NCBI GenBank assembly: GCA_016081115.2
Contig: CM071931.1
Location: 13,834,284 to 13,898,283, forward strand
DNA length: 64,000 nt
DNA from: Rehmannia glutinosa
Taxonomy: Eukaryota > Streptophyta > Magnoliopsida > Lamiales > Orobanchaceae
Reading direction: 5' to 3'
How positions within the stretch are numbered: position 1 is the stretch's first letter; each line of letters starts with the position of its first letter. Both the position numbers and the translations under genes were made by a program. The notes under the pieces are model-generated. The model was not told the DNA's origin, made no database searches, and saw nothing but the letters and a program-made list of their open reading frames with translations. Positions 1-9,292 of the stretch are shown one piece after another.

Positions 1-239
1 CTATTACAACAAATAAGACCAAAGTCTAAATCATCACAAATAAAATCCATCGTCTTAATAAAATCCATAATACAATACAGAACTAGGCTACGTCTTGGGA
101 TCAGTCTTCACCAGTATTTTGATACAGTCCTTCATCTCCCGGTTGATAAAAGATGTGGGGTGAGAATAAAAATTCTCAGTGGGTTGGTACCGATGTGCGA
201 GTGTGGCTCGTTTTATGCACGGAAAATGGTTTCATGGAA

Positions 240-244
240 ATCAA
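240..244. repeat. Target-site duplication, left copy (ATCAA)
   Basis: ATCAA stands directly before the solo LTR and again directly after it at 1311-1315. The uninterrupted related sequence near 50835-50845 (opposite strand) shows the same site with one copy, which confirms the insertion point. Confidence 0.9.
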
Positions 245-1310
245 TGTTGGAATTGGTCTTTGGGAAATTGGGTGTTGACCCGATTTTGACCAATTAATTA
301 AGTGGTTTCCATTTGTGAAAAATGGAATTAAACTATTTGTAAAAATTCTACTAAGAGAGTAGATGAGAATAGCATTTGAAATTTCTCAAAACCGATTCCG
401 GGTGAATGAGAAATTAATGCTAGAAGTTAGCCACTTAACACAAATAAATGGTATGAAAAATGGAAAATGTGGGGGAGGAGAGATGCTCCATCCCACATAG
501 GAAAAGGATGAAAAGTTTGCACACTTTATTTATCCCAAGTTGGACAAATGGGTTTGGGCCCTTGGGGGCACCCAAGTTTTTAAAGGGGAGAGGACCTACA
601 TGCTTGTGGGTTTGGTTCAAAGCACACGCGCGCGCCGCCCGCCGGCCGGCTCGGCCCGGCCTGGGTCCGGGTCGTGGGTCTGGGCTTGGGCTTGGGCTTC
701 AAGGCCCTTATTCTTTTTGGACCGAAAACCTTTAAAAATAAATGTTTAATTAATTTTTTGTAATTAATTAAATAAGTTCAAATCTGAATGCTTGGCCTCG
801 CACGGGGGGAGCACGGCCCGTGCGCTGGTCGTCGTCGAAGAGAGTTCGAGCGCCACGCACGGCAAAGCGCACGGCCGTGCGCCTGGTCGTGCTCCCATCT
901 TGCAGTCGACTGCTCGATGCAAATGTGCCTTTTCGAGCCTACTGACGCACTTTTCCGTCACGGGCACTTCATTGCCTATAATATTGAAGCCCCCGCAGAT
1001 GATTTGAGATAAACGAAAAACACAGATAATAACCTGTCATTTGCATCATACGAGCATATTGATTTTTCCCTTCGTTCAAAGCTTGAAAGTTCGAACTTTT
1101 GTTTGTTCGCCGTTGTTCCGTTTCTTTGTCTTTGCTAATCGGGGGTCAGAAAGTCGTTGTATCTTAGAGGCGAGCGCCGGAACCGTAAGCACTAGTATAC
1201 GGGCGTTTTCCTTGCGGAGACAGACTAATTCTGGCCTCGACTTAGGCCTATACATTATCCCAGCCATTTTCTGAAAACAGAAACCATACACCAGAAAATT
1301 TTACCCAACA
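245..1310 (+). mobile_element. Copia-type solo LTR (1,066 bp)
   Basis: Begins TGTTGGAATTGG and ends TTTTACCCAACA, so its ends form the short inverted repeat TGTTGG/CCAACA typical of LTRs. It has perfect 5-bp duplications on both sides and no internal region, so it is a solo LTR left by LTR-LTR recombination. It sits inside the older minus-strand Tekay LTR. It contains a GC-rich stretch (about 630-710 and 800-920) rich in CGTGCG-like words, and short incidental ORFs with no recognisable product. The strand is a guess from overall resemblance to plant Copia LTRs. Confidence 0.85.
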
Positions 1311-1315
1311 ATCAA
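1311..1315. repeat. Target-site duplication, right copy (ATCAA)
   Basis: Exact match to 240-244; see the solo LTR. Confidence 0.9.
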
Positions 1316-1428
1316 TGCATGAACGTGCATATGACTTTGTCTCGTTATTTGTATAAAGATTTTCATTAACCCATATGTTAGATTGGTTAGAATCAGTCAA
1401 GCATTATTATTATCTTATTAAATTTACT

Positions 1429-1758
1429 TCCACTTTCAATTGGATAAGGCCGTAACCAATATCCCACTTCACTTGGATAGGGTCGTAGCCGATATGCCAC
1501 TTGGATAAGGTCGTAGACAATATCCCACTTCACTTGGATATGGTCGTAGCCGGTATCCCACTTAATTTGGATAAGGCCGTGGCCAATATCCCATTTCACT
1601 TGGATAGGGCCGTAGCCGATATCCCACTTAATTTGGATAAGGCCGTAGCCGATATCCCACTATAATTGGATAGGGTCGTAGCCGGTATCCCACTTAATTT
1701 GGATAAGGCCGTAGCCAATATCCCACTTCACTTGGATATGGCTGTAGTCGTTATCCCA
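1429..1758 (-). repeat. 33-bp minisatellite inside the Tekay LTR
   Basis: About ten tandem units of 33 bp, each of the form CTT(CA/AA)(C/T)TTGGATA(A/G)GG followed by (C/T)CGTAGCC and (A/G)ATATCCCA. Units with CTTCACTT and CTTAATTT often alternate, which hints at a 66-bp higher-order unit. Because 33 is a multiple of three, the reverse strand shows a spurious 11-residue protein repeat. The same array recurs on the opposite strand at 50281-50720. Confidence 0.85.
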
Positions 1759-1764
1759 CTTTAA

Positions 1765-1965
1765 ATTTTCGCTTTACTTTTTACTTTCATTCTCAATTTC
1801 ACTTTCATTTATTATTTCACTTCACATTTCACTTTAAATTTCACTTCACTTCAAATTTAACTTTACTTCACATTTCACTTCAAATTTCACTTCTCTTCAC
1901 ATTTCACGTCAAATTTCACTTCACTTTATATTTAATTCCACTATACGTTTCACTTAAATCTTCAC
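1765..1965. repeat. Low-complexity TTTCACTT-rich tract
   Basis: Loose tandem repetition of TTTCACTT/CAAATTTCACTT words directly after the 33-bp array. The reverse complement appears at about 50100-50280, next to the matching array in the plus-strand LTR. No gene is seen. Confidence 0.75.
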
Positions 1966-4643
1966 TTCAATATTTCTCTTCCAAGTACTACCTTGCTCGT
2001 TCAAAAATTTTGATAAAATCAGTTTGCAAGTCCGGAGTGATCTTGATCACACGATATTCGGTATTTATTTCAAAAACAGAACTCGCGGTCTAGTTATCAG
2101 GCAGATAATCTAGCCGGTTTTAATATTTGGTTCGGTGCATTATGTTCAAACTCAATATTTTTGTTAGATAAGTATGAAAACATCTCTTAAAATATTTATA
2201 AGGTAACCGAGTTAGAAAATATCAACTTCGTGGTCCTTAGCAAATTTTAAATTAAATAAAAATTATTTTTACTAATGAGCATATTCCCTTACCGGGTTCT
2301 AAAATTTGATAAGTTTCAATTCCACACTCGGAAATGGGTAAGATTAGCTTCAAAAATTTCTAAATCTCCAGAGGGTTACATTTTCCATAGGTTCGAGACA
2401 GATTTTATTAAATATTTATATTCGCCCTCTAGTTTTCAAAATTTGCAGTTTTTGACCTGATATTTTAAAATTAGGTAACTCTTAAACCGAGAAGGATTTT
2501 GAGGTGATTCTAATTTTTAAATACTTCTTTGGACAGTAATAAGTTGTGGTTAAAATAGTTTTGAAAAACTTGAAAATTAGGTACCTCATTTTTTAAAATT
2601 ACAATTTTGGCCCAAAATTGATTTTTTGTCCTTAAATGCTCGTTTCAAGTCGGATGGTTATAAAATTTGATATAAATCAAAATACTATATTAAACAAGTC
2701 AAAAATATTTGAGGCACCTTGAATGCCCAAGTTTTGAAAATTACAGTTTTGGTTCTTTAAGTTTTACAATTTTACATTTTGATGTTAAACTTATTCCTTA
2801 CTGTATTTTCTTGCCCGGGAGGGGTCCCAATATTTCAAGTCACTTCATCATATATGAAATTTACAGAATATTGGGTTCAATATTTGAATTTTTAGAGGTG
2901 GTCTTCACAGTTTTTCATATTTACTTGGCCCTATATTTCACAATAATTGTAAAAATAACCCAAGCTTCGATTTTTCTTGTAAAAGTTCCAAGTCCAGAAT
3001 TCCAATAAATTATAAAAACTCATATAAAACATTTCTAAAACATAATTGAACATTCATAGCATCATAAATCATAAAAGCATAATGATGAGCAATTTTATCA
3101 ACATTTTATGCAAGAAAAATATCATACTCATCTTTTTATTTTCTCTAAATTTCATTAAAACATAAATCTCATAAATACTTGCTAAAATTCATAAAATCAT
3201 ATTATCACATGAGCATGCATTTTTGTGCACTAGTAGCAAGAATGATGCATTTTTGTAGAAATATTTTTCACCCACCTCGTAGTAGTTTTCGGGTTGTGGT
3301 TTAAAATGAAGTCTTCTTCCTTGTATCAACTTCTTGACTCAAACTCTTGAAGGTCAGCCCCTATATGGCATCCAAACCATATTTTGGTGTTAAAATTAAA
3401 GTCTCAAGTTCAAAGAAATATACTAGGACCAAATGACTACTACTTACCTAAATAATCTCAAGTAGTCTCCAAAATGAATTCTTCAAACTTCTAACCTCAA
3501 CTTGAACTTGTATAGGTCAGCCCCTAAGCTCAAAGAATTACAATTCTTGAGTCAAAAATTAATTCCTCAAGTTGTCAAGAGAAAAAATACTAAAACCACA
3601 ATTTCTCACCTTAAATGGATGTAGTCTTAAATTTCTTCTTCAAGCTTGGAGTCAAGTCTAGGTCTTCCATAATTCTTCAAAAAACATATTCTTCTAGGAG
3701 TACCTCAACAAGAAGAGTTCATCATGTTAGAAATTAGAGGTAGATGTTTGAAGTTTCAAGAAGATAAAAATGAAGATGAAAGAAGAAATATTTTCTCGCC
3801 TTTGCCTTGGAATTTTCGGTCCTTTAGAGAGAATTGAGAGCAAGTTTTTGTGTGTTTTTGTTCTAAGTATGAAATGAGGGAGTGTCGGGAAGTTTGGATA
3901 GATGAAAGCAAAAAAATTGGTTCCCCAAATACCTAGTTGCCGAAAATTGGGGGGAGGGGGGGAATAATTGGTAAATTCTTGTGTTTGTTGGTGTGTAGGC
4001 TTTGGAATGGAGTTTGTTGGGAGGTTTGTGGTTGAATAAGAAAGAAAGATAAAATTGATTCCCACCTAGAAGCATTATGGCTGAAAGTTGTGGTCTTAGG
4101 GGTGGTTATTTTTTGTTTTGGGTAATTATTGAGGTAGTGTGATTAGTAGGGTAAGTTTTAAAATGTTGTAGGCTAGAAAAAAATGAAACTAATCCTTTCC
4201 CTAACTCTTATTGTCCAATAATTTGATCTTGTTGGGAGATACAAAAATAAAAAAAAATGAGTAAATTCCCCCTTTAAAATGATATGGCCGAAAATAAGGG
4301 GTATAGGATGATAAATTTTTTGTTTTCTTTTCTTTTATAAAATTGAGGGAAAATAAAATATACAAGTATTCATAGATAAATATATAGGAGTTTAATATAA
4401 GGATGTGAAATAACAAAATGGGTATTTTCTTCAAAATAAATATGAGGTTGTTTGGAAATGTATTATTGAATAAGATGAAATATTTGGATAAGGATTGAAA
4501 TGTACTACTAAGTTATCGAGGTCCAATATTTCTAAAGTCGTAATTAGTCGATCAAATATTAATACTTCAGAAAGAATTAAAATTGGTACGCTCGAAAATA
4601 AGGAAGGAACAAACAATAGTCGCGTCACATCTCAATCATTGAG

Positions 4644-5350
4644 AATAATATTATATAGCTAATAATGTTATGCTCATTTAAATATTATTTACTAAATTAA
4701 TATTTTTTTTGGATTCTCCTAGTGGTTTGAGTAATTCCCAGAGTTCACTGCCTATTCCTAGATTTCCGAGTGCTACAGATGAAGTTTTTGCTGCATTCCA
4801 GGCCAAAAGTGTGAGGGTTGATGCTTAATTAAGGGCTTTGTTTATTTGGGTAAGGATTGTTAACCAATTAATTTAAATTGGTGTTTTATACATCTTGTTA
4901 ATTGCTTGCGAATAAATGGCATTGTAAATATATAGATAAAAATTGCTTCGAAGTACAACTCATTTGTGAGGCCTTCCACTCTCTCTTTTTTCCATTTCGT
5001 TGTTAATCTTTATTTAAGGTACTTCCAACTTAGAACTTTTTTTTTTCTTCCAATTTTCAGTTGGCCATTTATTCTTGATTCATTTTAACATCATGGTTTC
5101 AGTTTATTTTATTTTTTTCAATATGACACTAAGATCTAGATTTCTAAGGGTATCTCCAATGTTCAACCAAACAAAAACCTCATAATGTATAGTTTTCTAT
5201 GGGACACATACTACTATATCAGTAACACTTCAAAAGTAAAAACCCAACACATTTTATAAACATTTCTCCATAATCCATAAACCTCTCCCACTACTTTTCT
5301 ATGAACACCACCATCAATACACAATTATTAATTATTTTCATCTTTTTAAT
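4644..5350 (+). repeat. Duplicated host-derived block, copy 1
   Basis: The first 530 bp or so closely match 23645-24190: intron-like AT-rich DNA, a pyrimidine tract, the short exon described at 4723-4828, then a shared 3' flank. The rest, to the array boundary, is AT-rich and unassigned. Left of it lies the truncated minus-strand Tekay LTR, right of it the target duplication of the Tat array. The two copies must have been close neighbours before the array inserted between them. Confidence 0.7.
4723..4828 (+). pseudogene. Exon-like terminal coding piece, copy 1 (unidentified)
   Basis: A T-rich tract followed by CTCCTAG gives a good 3' splice site just before 4723. From 4724 there are 34 sense codons to a TAA at 4826-4828, starting GLSNSQSSLP and ending FQAKSVRV(D)A. 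Copy 2 (23731-23836) is open in the same frame with the stop at the same place. I do not recognise the protein. It looks like the last exon of a host gene whose upstream part is missing here, replaced by LTR sequence. It could also be a gene fragment carried by a repeat. The shared open frame is the evidence; the host-gene reading is inference. Confidence 0.45.
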
Positions 5351-5353
5351 CTA

Positions 5354-5358
5354 TAAAT
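5354..5358. repeat. Target-site duplication of the Tat array, left (TAAAT)
   Basis: TAAAT immediately precedes the first LTR (TGATGATACC) and recurs immediately after the third LTR at 23526-23530. No LTR in between is flanked by it. Confidence 0.9.
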
Positions 5359-5990
5359 TGATGATACCCGAGCCGAGCTGTGAGAAATTAATCCACGTCA
5401 TCAATCTGACACATATCCGAGTAGGCGACCTGCAGGTGATGTCAACAATGATGTAGGACGACACGTCACGAATTAGGCTCGCCCGCTACCGAGCCCAACC
5501 GCTACCGAGCCCAACCGCAACACGGCCGCCGAGCCCCGAGCTCCGAGCCCAAATTTCAATATGAAACACACGCGCGACAACCTCGTAAAAATAATCACAC
5601 GCCCATACTTAATGCTTTATTGGTATCAGAAACTGCCACATGTCAGAGAATTATGAAGAGAAGTCGACAAGTGGCAAGTTTTGACTGACATGCACAACTA
5701 TAGAGGGACATGTGTCTTTCTTTAATTATTTTACTAATTAATGAATAGTTAGTGCAAAGATGACTATTGTAAACCCACTTACTCAAAGGGGTATAAAAGG
5801 TCGGAAAAAGAGAAAAAAGAAGGAGGACAATTGTAACAAAATTATCAAAAAGACCGACCCCAATAATCCGGCTCGGCATAATACAAAAAGGCATTATTAG
5901 CCAGAAAATAAGATACGTTACAAACATTTATATTTCCACGTGTTAAACCTCTTACATTTTTCTGCTTGTTGACCAAAACGCACGTCAACA
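5359..5990 (+). repeat. Tat LTR 1 (632 bp)
   Basis: TG...CA ends. It contains a direct doublet of CTACCGAGCCCAACCG, a TATA box at 5792-5799 and a downstream transcribed stretch ending GTTGACCAAAACGCACGTCAACA-like sequence. It is nearly identical to LTR 3; I see only a handful of differences by eye, most in CCGG or CAG contexts. Confidence 0.93.
5792..5799 (+). promoter_or_regulatory. TATA box of LTR 1
   Basis: TATAAAAG, about 200 bp before the LTR end, where the U3 core promoter of a short Gypsy LTR is expected. The same octamer is kept in LTR 2 (12958-12965) and LTR 3 (23329-23336). Confidence 0.7.
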
Positions 5991-5993
5991 AAT

Positions 5994-6011
5994 TGGCGCT
6001 AGAAGGAGGGC
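5994..6011 (+). other. Primer-binding site, Tat copy 1
   Basis: TGGCGCTAGAAGGAGGGC starts three bases after the LTR. TGG at this place matches the CCA end of a primer tRNA; I cannot name the tRNA with certainty. It is the only primer-binding site in the array, because the region after LTR 2 lacks it. Confidence 0.7.
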
Positions 6012-6123
6012 CCGTATTGGTCCAGTCAGAATTCCAAGCACAGGCAAGTTAAGTAAAAACCAGGTAAAATTTAACGTTTGGCTTTTTCATAACAAACAAA
6101 ATGAGTCACCAGTCGAGAAATGC
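6012..6123 (+). other. Leader and first codons of gag, copy 1, ending at a large deletion
   Basis: The untranslated leader runs to an ATG at 6101 that opens MSHQSRN before the sequence jumps, at about 6120-6126, into RNase H sequence matching copy 2 at about 17254. Gag, protease, RT and most of RNase H, about 4 kb by comparison with copy 2, are therefore missing. Copy 2 lacks precisely this leader. Confidence 0.7.
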
Positions 6124-6363
6124 TAACGGCCGAATATGAGGCGCTCTGGCGGCAAAGCTTGGATATGGCGCCTCTATGGGCCTAAAACAACTATTGGTGC
6201 ACAGCCGATTCTCGGTTGGTCGCTTCATCAAATCAACGGCGAGTGAAGCAAAAGAGCAAAAATTGCACAATATTTGGATTTGGTCAAGAAGAGATTATCA
6301 CACTTTAAGACAAAAGTCTTACATGTGCCCCGAGCCGAGAACATGCAAGCGGATGCCTTAGCT

Positions 6364-7073
6364 CGGCTCGGCTCGATCCAGGGACGGATGCCATCACGGA
6401 TGTCACTCACACACAACTCGTATGCCCCGTCACTTGGTGCAAAGAAAATATATACAACCGAAACCGCCGAATGCACTTGGATGACCCCAATCATTCGAAG
6501 ATTTAGAGAAAGGAGTTCAACCAAAACAAAGTCGAGGCCGTAACACTACGAACTCAAGCGGCTCGGTTTACACTAGTAGATGGCGTCTATACAAACGAGG
6601 ATACTCCGTTCCACTCCTATGTTGTCTTTCCGAGACGGATGCGGATTATGCACTTCGAGAGGTTCATGAGGGAATATCGGCAACCACGCTGGGGGCCAAA
6701 CGTTGGCCTATAAATTGATACGGCAAGGGTACTACTGGCCATCCCTAAGAAAAGATCGACCGACCTCGTCAAAAGATGCGAGAGATGCCAAAGGTTCGCG
6801 CCGCAGTTAGATATCATCCTGAGCAACTTACCTCCGTATTTAGCCCATGGCCGTTTGCCAAATGGGAATGGACCTCATCGGACCACTCCCCACCGGCAAA
6901 GGGGCGTCAAAGTATGCCATTGTGGCGGTGGATTATTTCACAAAATGGGCGAGGCGAGCCTCCGCAAAAATAGATGAAGAAAAGATTGTGAGCTTTGTAT
7001 GGAAATCTATTATCTGTAGATTCGGAATACCATATTCGATTGTTACAGACAATGGGAAACAGTTCGACAACCG
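6364..7073 (+). repeat. Integrase-region direct duplication, unit 1
   Basis: About 710 bp repeated as 7104-7823 (offset about 740-750). Both units start CGGCTCGGCTC and GGGACGGATGCCATCACGG and end in GACAATGGGAAACAGTTCGA. Unit 1 has more small deletions, so its frame is broken. Copy 2 of the element has only one such unit, so the duplication is specific to copy 1. Confidence 0.85.
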
Positions 7074-7075
7074 AA

Positions 7076-7105
7076 GAGCTCTTTGTATGGCGAGCGACTC
7101 CATCG
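7076..7105 (-). other. 30-nt inverted filler between the duplicated units
   Basis: The 30 bases here are the exact reverse complement of 11223-11252 in the antisense ORF of the same element (also present in copy 2 near 21573-21602). They match nothing in the pol region at that place. They look like templated filler at a repair or template-switch junction. Confidence 0.8.
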
Positions 7106-7823
7106 GCTCGGCTCCAGTCCAGGGACGGATGCCATCACGGATGTCACTGTCACACAACTGTCTGCCCCGTCACTTGGTGCAAAGAAAATATATACAACCG
7201 AAACCGCCGAACAGACTTGGATGACCCCAATCATTCAGTATTTAGAGAAAGGAGTTCAACCTGAAAACAAAGCTGAGGCCAGAACACTACGAACTCAAGC
7301 GGCTCGGTTTACACTAGTAGATGGCGTCCTATACAAACGAGGATACTCCGTTCCACTCCTACGCTGTCTTTCCGAGACGGATGCAGATTATGCACTTCGA
7401 GAGGTTCATGAGGGAATATGCGGCAACCACGCTGGGGGCCAAACGTTGGCCTATAAATTGATACGGCAAGGGTACTACTGGCCATCCCTAAGAAAAGATG
7501 CGACCGACCTCGTCAAAAGATGCGAGAGATGCCAAAGGTTCGCGCCGCAGGTTAGATATCATCCTGAGCAACTTACCTCCGTATTTAGCCCATGGCCGTT
7601 TGCCAAATGGGGAATGGACCTCATCGGACCACTCCCCACTGGCAAAGGGGGCGTCAAGTATGCCATTGTGGCGGTGGATTATTTCACAAAATGGGCCGAG
7701 GCGGAGCCTCTGGCAAAAATAGATGAAGAAAAGATTGTGAGCTTTGTATGGAAATCTATTATCTGTAGATTCGGAATACCATATTCGATTGTTACAGACA
7801 ATGGGAAACAGTTCGACAACCGG
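7104..7823 (+). repeat. Integrase-region direct duplication, unit 2
   Basis: Second unit of the duplication; this one reads on into the rest of integrase in frame and carries the intact zinc-binding and first two catalytic positions. Confidence 0.85.
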
Positions 7824-8436
7824 GTTTCAAATTTTTGTGAAGGTTTCCACATAAAAACTATTTCTCAACTCCATACCACCCCCAAAAACGGACAAGTTGA
7901 GGTCGTTAATAAAATACTCAAGTACACCTTGAAGGCGAGATTGGAAGAGTCTAAAGGCAATTGGCCGGAGGAACTACCCGGTGTATTATGGTCATACAGA
8001 ACGACACACCGAGCGGCCACTGGAGAAACACCTTTTTCTTTAGCCTATGGAGCCGAGGCGGTGATTCCTGTTGAGATCGGAGCCCCTACTTTCAGAATCG
8101 CAAATTTTGAAGAAAAATCAGAATGAGGCCGCACTCCGAACCGAACTAGACCTGCTCGAAGAAAAAAGGTGCAGTGCCGAGATGAAAAATGCAGTGTATA
8201 AACAAAGGAGTGAAAGGTACTACAATTCGAAAGTAAAGGAAAGAAGATTTCAGGTCGGCGATCTTGTGTTAAAAAAGATAACGGGTGTTCAACCCAGCCC
8301 ATTGAAGCCGACCTGGGAGGGCCCATTTCGGGTCAGCCACGTCTTATCTGGTGGGGCGTACCAGTTAGAATATTTGAGTGGAGAAAAATTTATGCATCCA
8401 TGGAATGTAGCATACCTGAAACGGTATTATCAATGA

Positions 8437-9292
8437 AGATCTCGGTTTATGATCCAGATAAGATTCTAAGTAATTATCCTTTCATCTGATATTTCGTGAG
8501 CTCTCTAAAGGGAAACGAAGTTTTTACTCAGCTCGGCTATGTGCCGAGGACGGTAAAAATCGCCTCGGCTTAAGCTGAAGGCCGAAAAGTCAGCTCAGGA
8601 ACAACACGCCCACAAGGCGGATCTATCCTTACAATACCAAGACTCGGCTACGCACCGAGCACAATACCAAGACTCGGCTACGCACCGAGCACAATACAAA
8701 GACTTGGTTACGTACCGAGCACAATACCAAGACTCGGCTACGCACCGAGCACAATACCAAGACTCGGCTACGCACCGAGCACAATACCAAGACTTGGTTA
8801 CGCACCAAGCACAATAAAGACTTGGTTACGCACCAAGCACAATAAAGACTTGGTTACGTACCGAGCACAATACCAAGACTTGGTTACGCACCGAGCACGG
8901 ATCAAAAATCTAGTTACGCACCAAGCGCAAATCTAAGATTCGATATATACACCGGGCGCCAAATAAAGACTCAGTTTATACACGAAATTTCAAATACAAA
9001 ATGGACAGGTTTATATACCGAGTACAAGAATCAATTAAGGCGAGCAAAGCCTCTTATTCAGAAGCACTAGGAACCGAGCCCCGTACTTGGGAATATAAAA
9101 GAAAAAAGAAGACAGGCAACAATCTTACAGAAAGGAAAAGAGCCGAGCATCTACAAAAAGCTTGAAACACATACACAGGTGGGGAAAATAACAATTCATT
9201 TCTACTTCAAAAGTATTTACAAGGGAAGCCGGAGCCCATTACATCTCGAGGCGCGAAGCCAATTTACCTACCTAGGGGTACATATGAAAGCA
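8437..9292 (+). other. Non-coding spacer after pol, copy 1
   Basis: The region from the pol stop to the end of the antisense ORF. It contains the hairpin minisatellite (8631-8926), a related hairpin-forming segment at about 8520-8600 (CTCGGCTATGTGCCGAG), and decayed repeat units to about 9000. I see no open frame with a recognisable product. Confidence 0.7.
8631..8926. repeat. 30-bp hairpin minisatellite, copy 1
   Basis: About ten units of 28-30 bp, ACAATACCAAGA followed by an inverted repeat around a 7-base loop. Units 1, 2, 4 and 5 have arms CTCGG/CCGAG. Units 6 and 7 have CTTGG/CCAAG, and units 3, 8 and 9 have CTTGG/CCGAG, which still pairs in RNA through one G-U. The last unit (8897-8926) is decayed. 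The array recurs at 19006-19301 with the same order of variants. It lies between the pol stop and the antisense ORF. Confidence 0.9.

Larger units (their letters stand above)
1..4629 (-). mobile_element. Tekay-type Gypsy long LTR (partial, runs off left edge)
   Basis: Minus-strand long terminal repeat. Its outer end at 4629 reads TGTGA on the minus strand, like the TGTGAGG starts at 30547, 35325 and 41649. The sequence is the reverse complement of the plus-strand LTR at 48718-51288, including the blocks near 3240-3420 (matching 48720-48880) and 1-240 (matching 50820-51000). Removing the solo LTR inserted at 245-1310 leaves about 3.56 kb, and roughly 0.3 kb more should lie left of the window. 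Compared with 41460-41649 the terminal part has a deletion of about 110 bp. No coding capacity is expected; the small ORFs here are incidental. The Tekay (chromovirus) assignment rests on the shared LTR start with the pol-bearing element at 30547-38901. Confidence 0.8.
6124..8436 (+). pseudogene. Tat pol remnant, copy 1: RNase H tail and integrase
   Basis: The 3' part of a Gypsy polyprotein. It starts in the RNase H tail (about 6124-6370), then integrase follows, first as a broken partial copy (6364-7073) and again as an almost intact one. The longest open frame, 7083-8126 (347 residues), holds the HHCC zinc-binding residues H109, H116, C147 and C150. It also has the integrase core acids D179 (in WGMDLIG), D239 (in VTDNGKQF) and E273 (in NGQVEVVN), then the LWSYRTTHR and TPFSLAYG blocks. 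After a frame change at about 8110-8125 the C-terminal domain continues to the TGA at 8434 (VGDLVLKK, WEGPFRV and the HPWN block). No chromodomain follows, as expected for Tat. The protein would insert the cDNA; this copy cannot be complete because its 5' half is deleted. Confidence 0.85.

Noticed and set aside
460..1012. Overlapping GC-rich ORFs on both strands
   Set aside because: They lie wholly in a Copia solo LTR with exact borders; no codon pattern or domain, only GC-rich low complexity.
1393..1599. Minus-strand ORF with an 11-residue repeat
   Set aside because: By-product of the 33-bp minisatellite, whose length is a multiple of three.
7083..8126. 347-residue ORF as a host gene
   Set aside because: It is Gypsy integrase with the HHCC and D, D, E residues, inside the array.
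8629..8814. Minus-strand ORF with 10-residue repeats (also 19004-19189)
   Set aside because: By-product of the 30-bp hairpin array; no start context or domain.
8631..8926. Evenly spaced 30-bp palindromic repeats looking like a CRISPR array
   Set aside because: Units are contiguous with no variable spacers, and the sequence lies inside a plant retrotransposon present twice.
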